Assembly: GCA_017881705.1 (NCBI GenBank)
Contig: JADGQP010000132.1
Coordinates: 1-7,954, forward strand
Origin: Christensenellaceae bacterium
GTDB taxonomy: Bacteria; Bacillota; Clostridia; Christensenellales; Aristaeellaceae
Direction: 5' to 3'
Length of the DNA stretch: 7,954 nucleotides
Shown here: piece by piece, positions 1 to 6,143 of the stretch
Position numbering within the stretch: position 1 is the stretch's first letter
Layout: the number at the start of each line of letters is the position of its first letter
Notes under the pieces: generated by a model
Database searches by the model: none
What the model was told of the DNA's origin: nothing
Seen by the model: only the letters and a program-made list of their open reading frames with translations
Translations under genes and position numbers: made by a program

Positions 1-326
1 ACAAGGTAAAAACGGACGACAGCGGCAACCCAGTGTACGATATTACCGTTACACAAAACGGGCAATCGATGACCACCGAGGCTTTTAATGCGCTGGTGGA
101 GCGCCTGAAAGGAATGACCGTTTCCGGTAAGCTGGACACGCAGGAAACGCCTTCGGGCACGCCGCGCTGGCAGATGACGCTCACAACCACCGGCGGGCAG
201 ACCCGCATGCTGGCCGCCTACCCGCGGGATACCTTTACCGATGTTCTGGCGGTGGACGGCGTGGCGCTACAATACATGAACACCGAAGCCATCCAGATCG
301 CCCTTGGGGAATTATACCCGCAATAA
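1..326 (+). CDS. 3' end of an unidentified, possibly DUF4340-like envelope protein (partial)
   Basis: The reading frame is open from the left edge (first full codon at position 3) to a TAA at 324-326. The visible part is therefore the C-terminal ~108 residues of a longer gene, and the in-frame GTG at 33 is probably an internal valine codon. The fragment is polar and beta-rich, with no membrane segment, and has few cysteines or charged clusters. A helix-like stretch (FNALVERLKGMTVSGKL) is followed by paired strands (RWQMTLTTTGG, TRMLAAYPRD, DVLAVDGVALQYMNT) and a closing helix (IQIALGEL). That helix, beta-hairpin and 'value of the variable' ending resembles the C-terminus of DUF4340 proteins, which often sit beside ABC-2/Gld-type transporter genes. 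The family call is inference from pattern only. No catalytic motif is visible. A terminator follows about 70 nt after the stop, so this is the last gene of its unit. Confidence 0.6.
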   Translation, partial: KVKTDDSGNPVYDITVTQNGQSMTTEAFNALVERLKGMTVSGKLDTQETPSGTPRWQMTLTTTGGQTRMLAAYPRDTFTDVLAVDGVALQYMNTEAIQIALGELYPQ

Positions 327-394
327 TGCCCCGATGCCGCGCGCGAACGAACGGGCAAAGCCGATTTCCGTTTTTTCCATAAAACCAATGCAAT

Positions 395-447
395 CATCCC
401 GAGACGTACGGTGAAACCGCCTGCGTTTCGGGATGTTTGTATATTTT
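395..447 (+). terminator. Rho-independent terminator after the first gene
   Basis: CATCCCGA (395-402) pairs perfectly with TCGGGATG (428-435). Inside this, ACGTA pairs with TGCGT (one G-T wobble) and CGGT pairs with ACCG around a GAA loop, leaving only small bulges. A T-rich tract (TTTGTATATTTT, 436-447) follows on the plus strand. The hairpin lies between two convergent genes, so it could also slow minus-strand transcripts from the kinase-like gene. The minus-strand side lacks a directly adjacent U-tract, so plus-strand termination is the main call. Confidence 0.8.
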
Positions 448-500
448 AAGGCCGCGCCTGTTTAAGCAGAGTTCTCCGTTTTGGCGTTTCCGAGTAAAAG

Positions 501-1115
501 CTACGCTTTACCGCGAATATAGGCGATAATGCTTTCCGCCGCAGCTTCGTGCGTTACGCCGGTGGTATTGAGCATCAGGTGGTAATTGCTGCGGTGGCCC
601 CAGTTGCCATCCGCGAAAAAGTTGTAGTACCCCTGGCGTTGCTTATCCACCTTGCGTACGCGGTCCTTGGCCTGGTCGTAGGTCAGGCTTTCCACCTGCA
701 TAATACGCTCGATGCGCGCGGCGACTTCGCCGTAGATAAACACGCTTATCAGGTTGGGCTGAGCTTTGAGCACGTAATTGGCGCAGCGCCCCACCAGCAC
801 GCAGGGGCCTTGCAGAGCGATCTTGGCGATCGCGTCAAACTGCGCAAGGAAGATACGGTGGTTAAGCGGCAGTTCCATTTCGCCGCCGGCCAGCGTACCC
901 GCTCCGGGAAAGATCGGAAACAGATAACTGGGCAGCGCTTTTTCGTCGTTGCTTTCAAACAGATCTTCGCAGATTCCGCTGTTTTTGGCAGCCAGGGTGA
1001 GGAGTTCCTTGTCGTATAAGGGTATGCCGAGCATCTGGGCAAGAAGCAAGCCGATCTCATGCCCGCCGCTGCCGTACTCGCGACCAATGGTGATAATCGC
1101 CTTTTGCGCGTCCAT
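501..1115 (-). CDS. Cytidylate-kinase-like family protein (Cytidylate_kin2 type)
   Basis: A 204-residue soluble P-loop-fold protein resembling the cytidylate-kinase-like family common in gut Clostridia, whose members have no settled substrate. The N-terminus carries the family signature IGREYGSGGHEIG (residues 10-22), followed by LGIPLYDKELL (29-39). The core strand is GPCVLVGRCANYVL (103-116). An R-rich stretch, RIERIMQ (134-140), leads into a lid-like DRVRKVDKQRQGYYNFF (151-167), and NYHLMLNT (177-184) matches the final strand of nucleoside-monophosphate kinases. The glycine loop lacks the usual Walker A GK[S/T] lysine. N113 stands where I recall the family usually having Asp (GRCADY). The ATG is supported by AGGGGAG 7 nt upstream. 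The gene has its own promoter (1166-1195) and is convergent with the first gene. By analogy it may phosphorylate a nucleotide or another small molecule, but the true substrate is unknown. Confidence 0.85.
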   Translation of the reverse strand: MDAQKAIITIGREYGSGGHEIGLLLAQMLGIPLYDKELLTLAAKNSGICEDLFESNDEKALPSYLFPIFPGAGTLAGGEMELPLNHRIFLAQFDAIAKIALQGPCVLVGRCANYVLKAQPNLISVFIYGEVAARIERIMQVESLTYDQAKDRVRKVDKQRQGYYNFFADGNWGHRSNYHLMLNTTGVTHEAAAESIIAYIRGKA

Positions 1116-1165
1116 AGCGTCACTCCCCTTGCCATATTTAGTTATTGTCTCTGGTCAGTAAGGTT

Positions 1166-1195
1166 ATTATACAACAAAACCGAACGAAAAGTAAA
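1166..1195 (-). promoter_or_regulatory. Sigma-A-type promoter of the cytidylate-kinase-like gene
   Basis: Read on the minus strand there is a perfect -10 box TATAAT (1171-1166) and a -35 box TTTACT (1195-1190, four of six matches to TTGACA) with an 18-nt spacer. Transcription would start near 1159, giving a 5' leader of about 44 nt before the ATG at 1115. The AT-rich island stands out from the GC-rich surroundings. It indicates that the kinase-like gene is not simply the tail of the radA-yacL operon. Confidence 0.75.
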
Positions 1196-1241
1196 CCGGC
1201 TGAAGGGGATGCCGTTTTGGCTGCATGCGCCTGCGTGAAGG

Positions 1242-2447
1242 TTACTCGTCGCGCGCGGTTTCCTCGGCCTTCAGCTTGGTAAAGATCATACGTCCGGCGC
1301 TGGTTTGTAGTACCGTCGTCACCACGGCGGTCACGTTTTCGCCTACGAACCGGCGGCCGTTGTCCACTACGATCATCGTGCCGTCGTCCAGGTAAGCTAC
1401 GCCCTGCCCGGGTTCCTTGCCTTCGCGCACGATCTGTACAGTCAGCTCTTCGCCCGCCGTCAGCATGGGCTTCACGGCGTTGGCCAGGTCGTTGATGTTG
1501 AGCACGCGGATGCCGCTTACGCCCGCGACTTTATTCAAATTGTAATCGTTGGTCACCACTACGCCGCCCAGATCGCGGCAGAGGCGAAGCAGTTTCACAT
1601 CCACTTCGGTAACGTCGGGATAATCGGTGTCGTTCAGCACGACGTTACCTTTTAATTCCGTTTGCAATTTGGCCAACACATCCAGCCCGCGGCGGCCGCG
1701 CGCGCGGCGCAGGCCGTCGCCGCTGTCGGCGATGTGCCGCAGTTCCGCCAGCACGAACTGCGGAATTACGATATTGCCTTCTAAAAAGCCGGTTTTCGCG
1801 ATATCGAATATGCGCCCGTCGATGATTACGGAGGTGTCCAGCAGCTTGGGCGGGTTACGCGCGCCAGCCGTTTCCGAAGCGTCGTCGGCGGCGTCCTCGC
1901 CCTCGTCGTCGCTGCCGAACAGGCTTTCCGCGCTTTCCAATACGCCCGAAAGCGAATCCCCCCGATGGGATTTCAAGTGGAAACGGCGGCGTTCTTTTTT
2001 ATGTTCGTGATACTGGCGGTAGCCGATCTGCAACCCCAACGTACCCAACAGCACGTACAGTATGGCGCTCAGGCTGATGGTTAGCAATGTCGCGCCCGCC
2101 GAAAGCAGCAGCTGATTAAACAGCGCGGCCACCACCAGCCCGCCGATCAGCCCCAGGGAAGCAAGTATAATCTGCTGGGTTGGCATGACGGCCCAGCGGC
2201 GTTCCACCGCCGCGGTCAGCTGTAACAGCTTTTGCATAATCCGGTAGGAACATAAAAACATCAGCAGCGCGAACAGCGCGCATAAAACCAGGTAGGTGAC
2301 CGCTATGCCGTACGGGCCCACAATAAACGCGGGATAGGTGCGCCTTATTAAAGGCAGCACCAGCGCGGCGGCCGCCGCGCCCAGGCCCGCGCCCACCAAC
2401 GTGATTAAAAAACGCAGAAGCCGCTCTATCGTTTTACTCTTAGCCAT
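1242..2447 (-). CDS. yacL: YacL-like membrane protein with PIN nuclease and TRAM domains
   Basis: 401 residues with the domain order of Bacillus YacL. Four hydrophobic segments (about 11-33, 48-70, 92-115 and 119-143) are followed by a charged linker (about 145-200), a PIN domain (about 202-320) and a C-terminal TRAM domain (about 331-395). The PIN core starts KLLDTSVIIDGRIFDIA (D204 and D210), continues with VIPQFVLAELRHIAD (E235) and VDVKLLRLCRDLGG (D283), and ends VVTNDYNLNKVA (D301). These are the acidic residues expected to bind metal in a PIN RNase. The TRAM part includes GKEPGQGVAYLDDGTMIVVDNGRR, which would bind nucleic acid. The family is placed at the inner face of the cell membrane and is a putative ribonuclease; its exact target is not known. 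The ATG lies 26 nt after the radA stop, with AAAGGG 8 nt upstream, so it is probably cotranscribed with radA. Confidence 0.92.
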   Translation of the reverse strand: MAKSKTIERLLRFLITLVGAGLGAAAAALVLPLIRRTYPAFIVGPYGIAVTYLVLCALFALLMFLCSYRIMQKLLQLTAAVERRWAVMPTQQIILASLGLIGGLVVAALFNQLLLSAGATLLTISLSAILYVLLGTLGLQIGYRQYHEHKKERRRFHLKSHRGDSLSGVLESAESLFGSDDEGEDAADDASETAGARNPPKLLDTSVIIDGRIFDIAKTGFLEGNIVIPQFVLAELRHIADSGDGLRRARGRRGLDVLAKLQTELKGNVVLNDTDYPDVTEVDVKLLRLCRDLGGVVVTNDYNLNKVAGVSGIRVLNINDLANAVKPMLTAGEELTVQIVREGKEPGQGVAYLDDGTMIVVDNGRRFVGENVTAVVTTVLQTSAGRMIFTKLKAEETARDE

Positions 2448-2473
2448 TTCGGAATCCCTTTCTTAATTGTGAA

Positions 2474-3838
2474 CTATCGCACCACGGCCAGCGCCTGCAT
2501 CAGCGTATCTACGCCGGTTAGCCGTGCGCCGTCGATATGGGAGAGGTTCTTGAGGTTTGGTTTGGGCAGAAGGATCTCGGTAAAGCCCAGGCGTACGCAC
2601 TCGGCTACGCGCCGCTCGGCCTGGGCGATGGGGCGCACCTCGCCGCACAGGCCGATTTCGCCCATGACGCACAGGGTTTGCGGCAGCTGAAAATTTTCCA
2701 GGCTCGAGGCGACCGCCAGGCACACCGCCAGGTCGGCCGCGGGATCGTCCAGTTCCAGCCCGCCTGCGACGCTTACGTAAACGTCCTGGTCAAACAGTTT
2801 CTTACCCGCGCGCTTTTCCATAACCGCCAATAGCAGCGCCACGCGGCCGGAATCCACGCCGCCCACGGCGCGCTTGGGCATGTTATAGAAGCTGCGAGTT
2901 GCTAACGCCTGCAGATCGCACAGGATGGGGCGGCTGCCCTGCATGGCGCAAAAAACCACGCTGCCGCTGGCGCCCCGTGCCCGTTGGCTCAGCAGCGACT
3001 CGCTGGGGTTCGTTACGGGGAATACGCCGTTTTTCAGCATTTCAAAAACGCCGAGTTCGTTCACGCTGCCAAAGCGGTTTTTCACCGCGCGAAGCAGGCG
3101 GTACTCATGCTGACGGTCACCCTCGAAATTAAGCACCGTGTCCACCATGTGTTCCAGCACCCGCGGGCCGGCTAGGCTGCCGTCCTTGGTAACGTGCCCC
3201 ACCAGAAACACGGACGTATCGGTGGTTTTTGCGTAACGGATGATGGCCGCGGCGCTTTGCCGAACCTGCGATACGCTGCCGGGCGAGCCGGAGCTTTCCT
3301 CGGTGGCCATGGTTTGAATGCTGTCGATAATCAGCACATCCGGTTTAAGGGCTTCGCATTTGGACAGAATGTTTTCCACGCTGTTTTCCGCCAACACCAG
3401 CAAACGATCCTGTTTTACGGCCAGGCGGTTGGCGCGCAGCTTTAACTGACGCACGCTTTCTTCGCCGCTTACGTAGAGCACCTTGCGGTTTGCGCTTAAC
3501 TCGGCCGCCACCTGCATCAGCAGCGTACTCTTGCCCACGCCGGGGTCGCCGCCCAGCAGCGTAACGCCGCCCATCACCAACCCGCCGCCCAGCACCCGAT
3601 CCAGCTCTTCGTTGCCGGTAGTGGCGCGGGTTTCCTGCGTTTCCGATACTTCGGAAAGCGTCTGCGCTTCCGCGGCGACGCGCGCGGGTTTCGCGGCTGC
3701 CTTATCGGCGGCGCTGAGCACCCTGTGCGACTGCTCCTCAAACGTGTTCCATTCGCCGCAGTCCGGGCAGCAGCCAAGCCACCGCGGGGCTTCATACCCG
3801 CAGGAGGAACAGACGTACACGGTTTTATCCTTGGCCAA
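2474..3838 (-). CDS. radA: DNA repair protein RadA (Sms), branch-migration ATPase
   Basis: 454 residues, full length for the family. A C4 zinc finger comes first (C10-x2-C13 and C24-x2-C27). A RecA-like ATPase follows, with Walker A GGDPGVGKST (96-105) and Walker B VLIIDSIQT (168-176, D172), and then the RadA-specific KNRFG motif (253-257). The C-terminal Lon-like domain (about 280-454) includes VYVSVAGGLELDDPAADLA and GEIGLCGEVRPI. Known role: RadA is a hexameric DNA motor that helps RecA extend heteroduplex DNA and processes branched recombination intermediates in the cytoplasm. The start is a TTG at 3838-3836, supported by GGAAAGGG 7 nt upstream and by the family-typical N-terminus MAKxKTVYVCSSCG. 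It follows uvrC after a 157-nt gap holding a hairpin and a promoter, and it leads into yacL. disA, often the next gene in Bacillota, is not present. Confidence 0.97.
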   Translation of the reverse strand: MAKDKTVYVCSSCGYEAPRWLGCCPDCGEWNTFEEQSHRVLSAADKAAAKPARVAAEAQTLSEVSETQETRATTGNEELDRVLGGGLVMGGVTLLGGDPGVGKSTLLMQVAAELSANRKVLYVSGEESVRQLKLRANRLAVKQDRLLVLAENSVENILSKCEALKPDVLIIDSIQTMATEESSGSPGSVSQVRQSAAAIIRYAKTTDTSVFLVGHVTKDGSLAGPRVLEHMVDTVLNFEGDRQHEYRLLRAVKNRFGSVNELGVFEMLKNGVFPVTNPSESLLSQRARGASGSVVFCAMQGSRPILCDLQALATRSFYNMPKRAVGGVDSGRVALLLAVMEKRAGKKLFDQDVYVSVAGGLELDDPAADLAVCLAVASSLENFQLPQTLCVMGEIGLCGEVRPIAQAERRVAECVRLGFTEILLPKPNLKNLSHIDGARLTGVDTLMQALAVVR

Positions 3839-3845
3839 AGGAATA

Positions 3846-3853
3846 CCCTTTCC
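3846..3853 (-). promoter_or_regulatory. Ribosome binding site fixing the TTG start of radA
   Basis: The minus strand reads GGAAAGGG, then 7 nt, then TTG GCC AAG. This is well spaced, and the resulting protein begins exactly where RadA proteins do, ahead of the first zinc-finger cysteine pair. A downstream start would cut into the zinc finger. Confidence 0.75.
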
Positions 3854-3899
3854 GGCGCGGAAAGAGGCTGCGATAGCCGCGCCAAAACAAATAAGGACG

Positions 3900-3931
3900 A
3901 ATAAAAATAGACAAGAGCCTGTATCAGGCTC
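3900..3931 (-). terminator. Probable Rho-independent terminator after uvrC
   Basis: The minus strand reads GAGCCTG-ATA-CAGGCTC (3931-3915), a perfect 7-bp stem with a 3-nt loop, followed by TTGTCTATTTTTATT. The stem is short but GC-rich. The T-tract is interrupted (TTGTCTA) before its five-T run, so termination may be partial. It starts 64 nt beyond the uvrC stop. Its 5' arm abuts the predicted -10 box of radA, so the transcription start for radA would fall inside the hairpin. Confidence 0.55.
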
Positions 3932-3958
3932 AGTATAACACGTTTGCCGTTAAAGCAA
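3932..3958 (-). promoter_or_regulatory. Extended -10 promoter of the radA-yacL operon
   Basis: The minus strand carries TGTTATACT (3940-3932): a TATACT -10 box with a TG one base upstream, which is the extended -10 pattern. A partial -35 box, TTGCTT (3958-3953), lies at a short 15-nt spacing, so the extended -10 element would have to compensate. Transcription would begin near 3925, leaving a leader of about 86 nt before the TTG start codon of radA. Confidence 0.5.
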
Positions 3959-3995
3959 CAGGCGCGGCGGCAGAATTTGCAGTTCTGTCATTTTA

Positions 3996-5894
3996 TCAGG
4001 CGTCCGGCGCGCTTTTTGTAACGTCGGTTTGCCCGGAGCGCGAGGCCGCGTACTCCTTAACTGCGTGCGCGGCTTTCACGTTCATGCCATCCACTGCCCT
4101 AAGCGCGTCTACGTCCGCTGCCAGGATGGCCGGCAGGCTGCCGAACGCGCGCAGAAGGGCGATTTTACGTTTTTCCCCGATGCCCGGGATATTGGAAAGC
4201 TCGCTGGCAATCCCCGCCTTGCCGCGCAGCGCGCGGTGGTGTGTAATGCCGAAACGGTGCGCCTCGTCGCGCACGCGCTGTACCAGGTGCAGCGCGTTGC
4301 CGCGCCGCTCCAATAAAATCGGGGCTTCCCGATCGGGCAGATAGATTTCCTCAAACCGCTTGGCAAGGCCGAACATCGGTAGGTTCACGCCCGCGTCGAG
4401 CATGGCGCGATGGGCGAAAGCCAACTGCTGCGGGCCGCCATCGATAAGCACCACGTCCGGGAAACGGCTGAACCGACCCTCGTCCACGGGTAGGCTGGCG
4501 GCTTCCCGTTCCGCCTGTTCTGTGAGGCCGTGCGTGAAACGGCGGCCGATTACCTCGGCCATAGATGCAAAGTCGTTGGCGCCTTCCACCGTTTTGATAC
4601 GGAAGTGGCGGTATTGCTTTTTAGCGGGCAGGCCGCCGTGAAACACCACCATGGAGGCGACCGAAAGTACCCCCTGGGTGTTGGAAATATCGTACCCCTC
4701 GATACGCTCCGGAAGCGTGGGCAGGTTCAGCGCGTCCTTTAGCTCCTGCATGGCCAGTACCGTCTGGGCGTAACGCGACTGTTCGTTTTGCTGGCGTTTG
4801 AGCAGCGCGTCGGCCGCGTTTTTATGGCCGATGGCCACCAGCGCGGCCTTTTCTCCGCGCGCGGGCGTAAGCAGGTTTACCGCGCCGCCGCGCCGCTGCC
4901 TAAGCCATAGCTCCAGTTCCTCGCGGTTCTCGCCCAACGCTTCGGCCAGAATCTCCCGGGGCACGGCGCGCCCGTCTTCGTAGTGCTGGGTAATAAACCC
5001 TTCCACGATCTCCCCGGGTTCCTCGCCGCCTGCGTTTTCCAGCACGTAGGGCTGCCCGCCTTCGATGCGCCCGCCACGGATGTGTAAAACCTGCACCACC
5101 GCGTCGGAAGCGTCCGCCGCCACGGCGATTACGTCCTGCTCCACGTCGCGGGTTTGGATGGCCAACTGCCGCTCGGTAATCGCCTGCACATCCGCAATCT
5201 TGTCGCGGTACACGGCGGCCTGTTCGTATTCCATCCGGCCGGCCGCCTCGTTCATGCGGGCTGTCAGCTCGCGCATGATCTCGCGTGCGTCGCCGTTTAG
5301 AAAATCCACCGCGCTGCGCAGGATCGCCCGATAATCTTCCGAACTGATAAGCTCCGCGCAGGGCGCCTTGCACTGGCCGGTAGAATAATAAACGCATGGG
5401 CGGTGCGGATGCCCTAACGGCAGTTTGAGCGCGCAGCGGCGCAGGGGGAAATACCGCCACAGATCGTTCAGCACTTGGCGAACGGCGGTTGCGCCGATAT
5501 ACGGGCCCAGGTATTTGTAACCGTCGTGCGGATCCATTGTGCGCGCTATGGTCAGGCGCGGAAAAGGCTCGTCGGGGTCGTAGCGCAGGTAGGGGTATTG
5601 CTTGTCGTCCTTGAGCAGAATGTTGTAAAAGGGTCTGTGGAGCTTGATTAAGTTGCATTCCAGCGTGAGCGCTTCAAAATTGGTACGGCACAGGATCAGG
5701 TCGAAATCGTCCACGCGGGAAACCATGGCGCGCACCTTGGGCGTATGGTTTTCAAAGGCGTGGAAATATTGCCGCACGCGGTTTTTTAAATTTTTCGCTT
5801 TGCCGACGTAGATAATTTCGCCGTGGCTTTTCATCAGGTAGCAGCCCGGGCTGTCCGGCAGGGTCTTGATCTTATTTTGCAGCGCGTCCGTCAT
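3996..5894 (-). CDS. uvrC: Excinuclease ABC subunit C (UvrC)
   Basis: 632 residues, full length (family members are typically about 600). The N-terminal GIY-YIG nuclease (about 11-95) shows PGCYLM, IIYVGKAKNLKNRVRQYF (27-44, with Y29 and R39) and ALTLECNLIKLHRP (E79), and makes the 3' incision. Four cysteines (C154, C167, C175, C179) match the cluster reported to hold an iron-sulfur centre in UvrC. A UVR domain (about 203-238, MEYEQAAVYRDKI) binds UvrB. The RNase H-like 5'-incision domain has the D-D-H triad in GYDISNTQG (D402), VLIDGG (D485) and DEAHRFGITHHR (H546). A helix-hairpin-helix, LSNIPGIGEKRKIALLRAFGS (about 566-586), binds DNA. Role: dual incision around bulky lesions in nucleotide excision repair. 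The ATG is supported by AAAGGG 5 nt upstream. The polar C-terminal tail after about residue 618 is not conserved. uvrC is transcribed divergently from the VanW gene. Confidence 0.98.
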   Translation of the reverse strand: MTDALQNKIKTLPDSPGCYLMKSHGEIIYVGKAKNLKNRVRQYFHAFENHTPKVRAMVSRVDDFDLILCRTNFEALTLECNLIKLHRPFYNILLKDDKQYPYLRYDPDEPFPRLTIARTMDPHDGYKYLGPYIGATAVRQVLNDLWRYFPLRRCALKLPLGHPHRPCVYYSTGQCKAPCAELISSEDYRAILRSAVDFLNGDAREIMRELTARMNEAAGRMEYEQAAVYRDKIADVQAITERQLAIQTRDVEQDVIAVAADASDAVVQVLHIRGGRIEGGQPYVLENAGGEEPGEIVEGFITQHYEDGRAVPREILAEALGENREELELWLRQRRGGAVNLLTPARGEKAALVAIGHKNAADALLKRQQNEQSRYAQTVLAMQELKDALNLPTLPERIEGYDISNTQGVLSVASMVVFHGGLPAKKQYRHFRIKTVEGANDFASMAEVIGRRFTHGLTEQAEREAASLPVDEGRFSRFPDVVLIDGGPQQLAFAHRAMLDAGVNLPMFGLAKRFEEIYLPDREAPILLERRGNALHLVQRVRDEAHRFGITHHRALRGKAGIASELSNIPGIGEKRKIALLRAFGSLPAILAADVDALRAVDGMNVKAAHAVKEYAASRSGQTDVTKSAPDA

Positions 5895-5942
5895 GGCGAC
5901 CCTTTCTTTCAGGCGATATGGGCGCTTGAACCGCCCGCCTTT

Positions 5943-5971
5943 ATTGTACCCGCGAACGCCCGTGCGCGCAA
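5943..5971 (-). promoter_or_regulatory. Sigma-A-type promoter of uvrC, with a LexA-box-like spacer
   Basis: On the minus strand TTGCGC (5971-5966) and TACAAT (5948-5943) are separated by exactly 17 nt. The -10 box has five of six consensus matches; the -35 box has only the TTG in place plus the C. Transcription would start near 5936, about 42 nt before the ATG. The spacer contains CGCAC-GGGC-GTTCG, nine of ten matches to the CGAAC-N4-GTTCG core recognised by Gram-positive LexA, so SOS control is possible but unproven. Confidence 0.6.
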
Positions 5972-6067
5972 GGGGCGGCTTTTTTACATCGCGGCGCGCG
6001 CGGCTTCAAACGCTGAAAAACGGCGGGTCGGAGACTTTTCCGGCGTGTTTGCCGCCGCCGATCCGCC

Positions 6068-6096
6068 TTGACGTACGGGTGCGCGGCCGATATAAT
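6068..6096 (+). promoter_or_regulatory. Near-consensus sigma-A promoter of the VanW gene
   Basis: TTGACG (6068-6073), a 17-nt spacer and TATAAT (6091-6096) give eleven of twelve consensus bases at ideal spacing. The start point would be near 6103, about 41 nt ahead of the ATG at 6144. AAGGAG (6128-6133) is the ribosome binding site, 10 nt before the ATG. No operator-like repeat is obvious over the core, which suggests strong, largely constitutive expression. Confidence 0.88.
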
Positions 6097-6143
6097 GAAA
6101 CAGCTGTGATGATATCGATTGCAACCGAAGGAGAAAACACGCG

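Noticed and set aside
327..394. Hairpin TGCCC/GGGCA followed by a T-run as a first terminator of the left gene
   Set aside because: Five pairs around a loop of about 21 nt, with the T-run 13 nt away. The hairpin at 395-435 is far stronger.
549..1019. 156-codon plus-strand open frame opposite the kinase-like gene
   Set aside because: No ribosome binding site or domain. It overlaps fully with a gene whose family motifs are clear.
1194..1216. Weak hairpin AACGGC/GCCGGTT after yacL as a terminator
   Set aside because: Four solid pairs plus a bulge and a 10-nt loop are too weak. The T-rich stretch behind it is explained by the kinase-gene promoter. Termination after yacL stays open.
3483..3938. 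151-codon plus-strand open frame opposite the radA 5' end
   Set aside because: Ser/Pro-rich shadow that runs across the radA zinc finger, start site and promoter. No independent support.
4900..5658. 252-codon minus-strand open frame overlapping uvrC in another frame
   Set aside because: Extremely Arg/Pro/Gly-rich, with no recognisable motif. It is a frame shadow of the conserved uvrC coding sequence.
5956..5986. Plus-strand hairpin CGCCC/GGGCG followed by TTTTTT as a terminator
   Set aside because: The stem is only 5 bp with a long loop, no plus-strand gene lies upstream, and the segment is better explained as the uvrC promoter.
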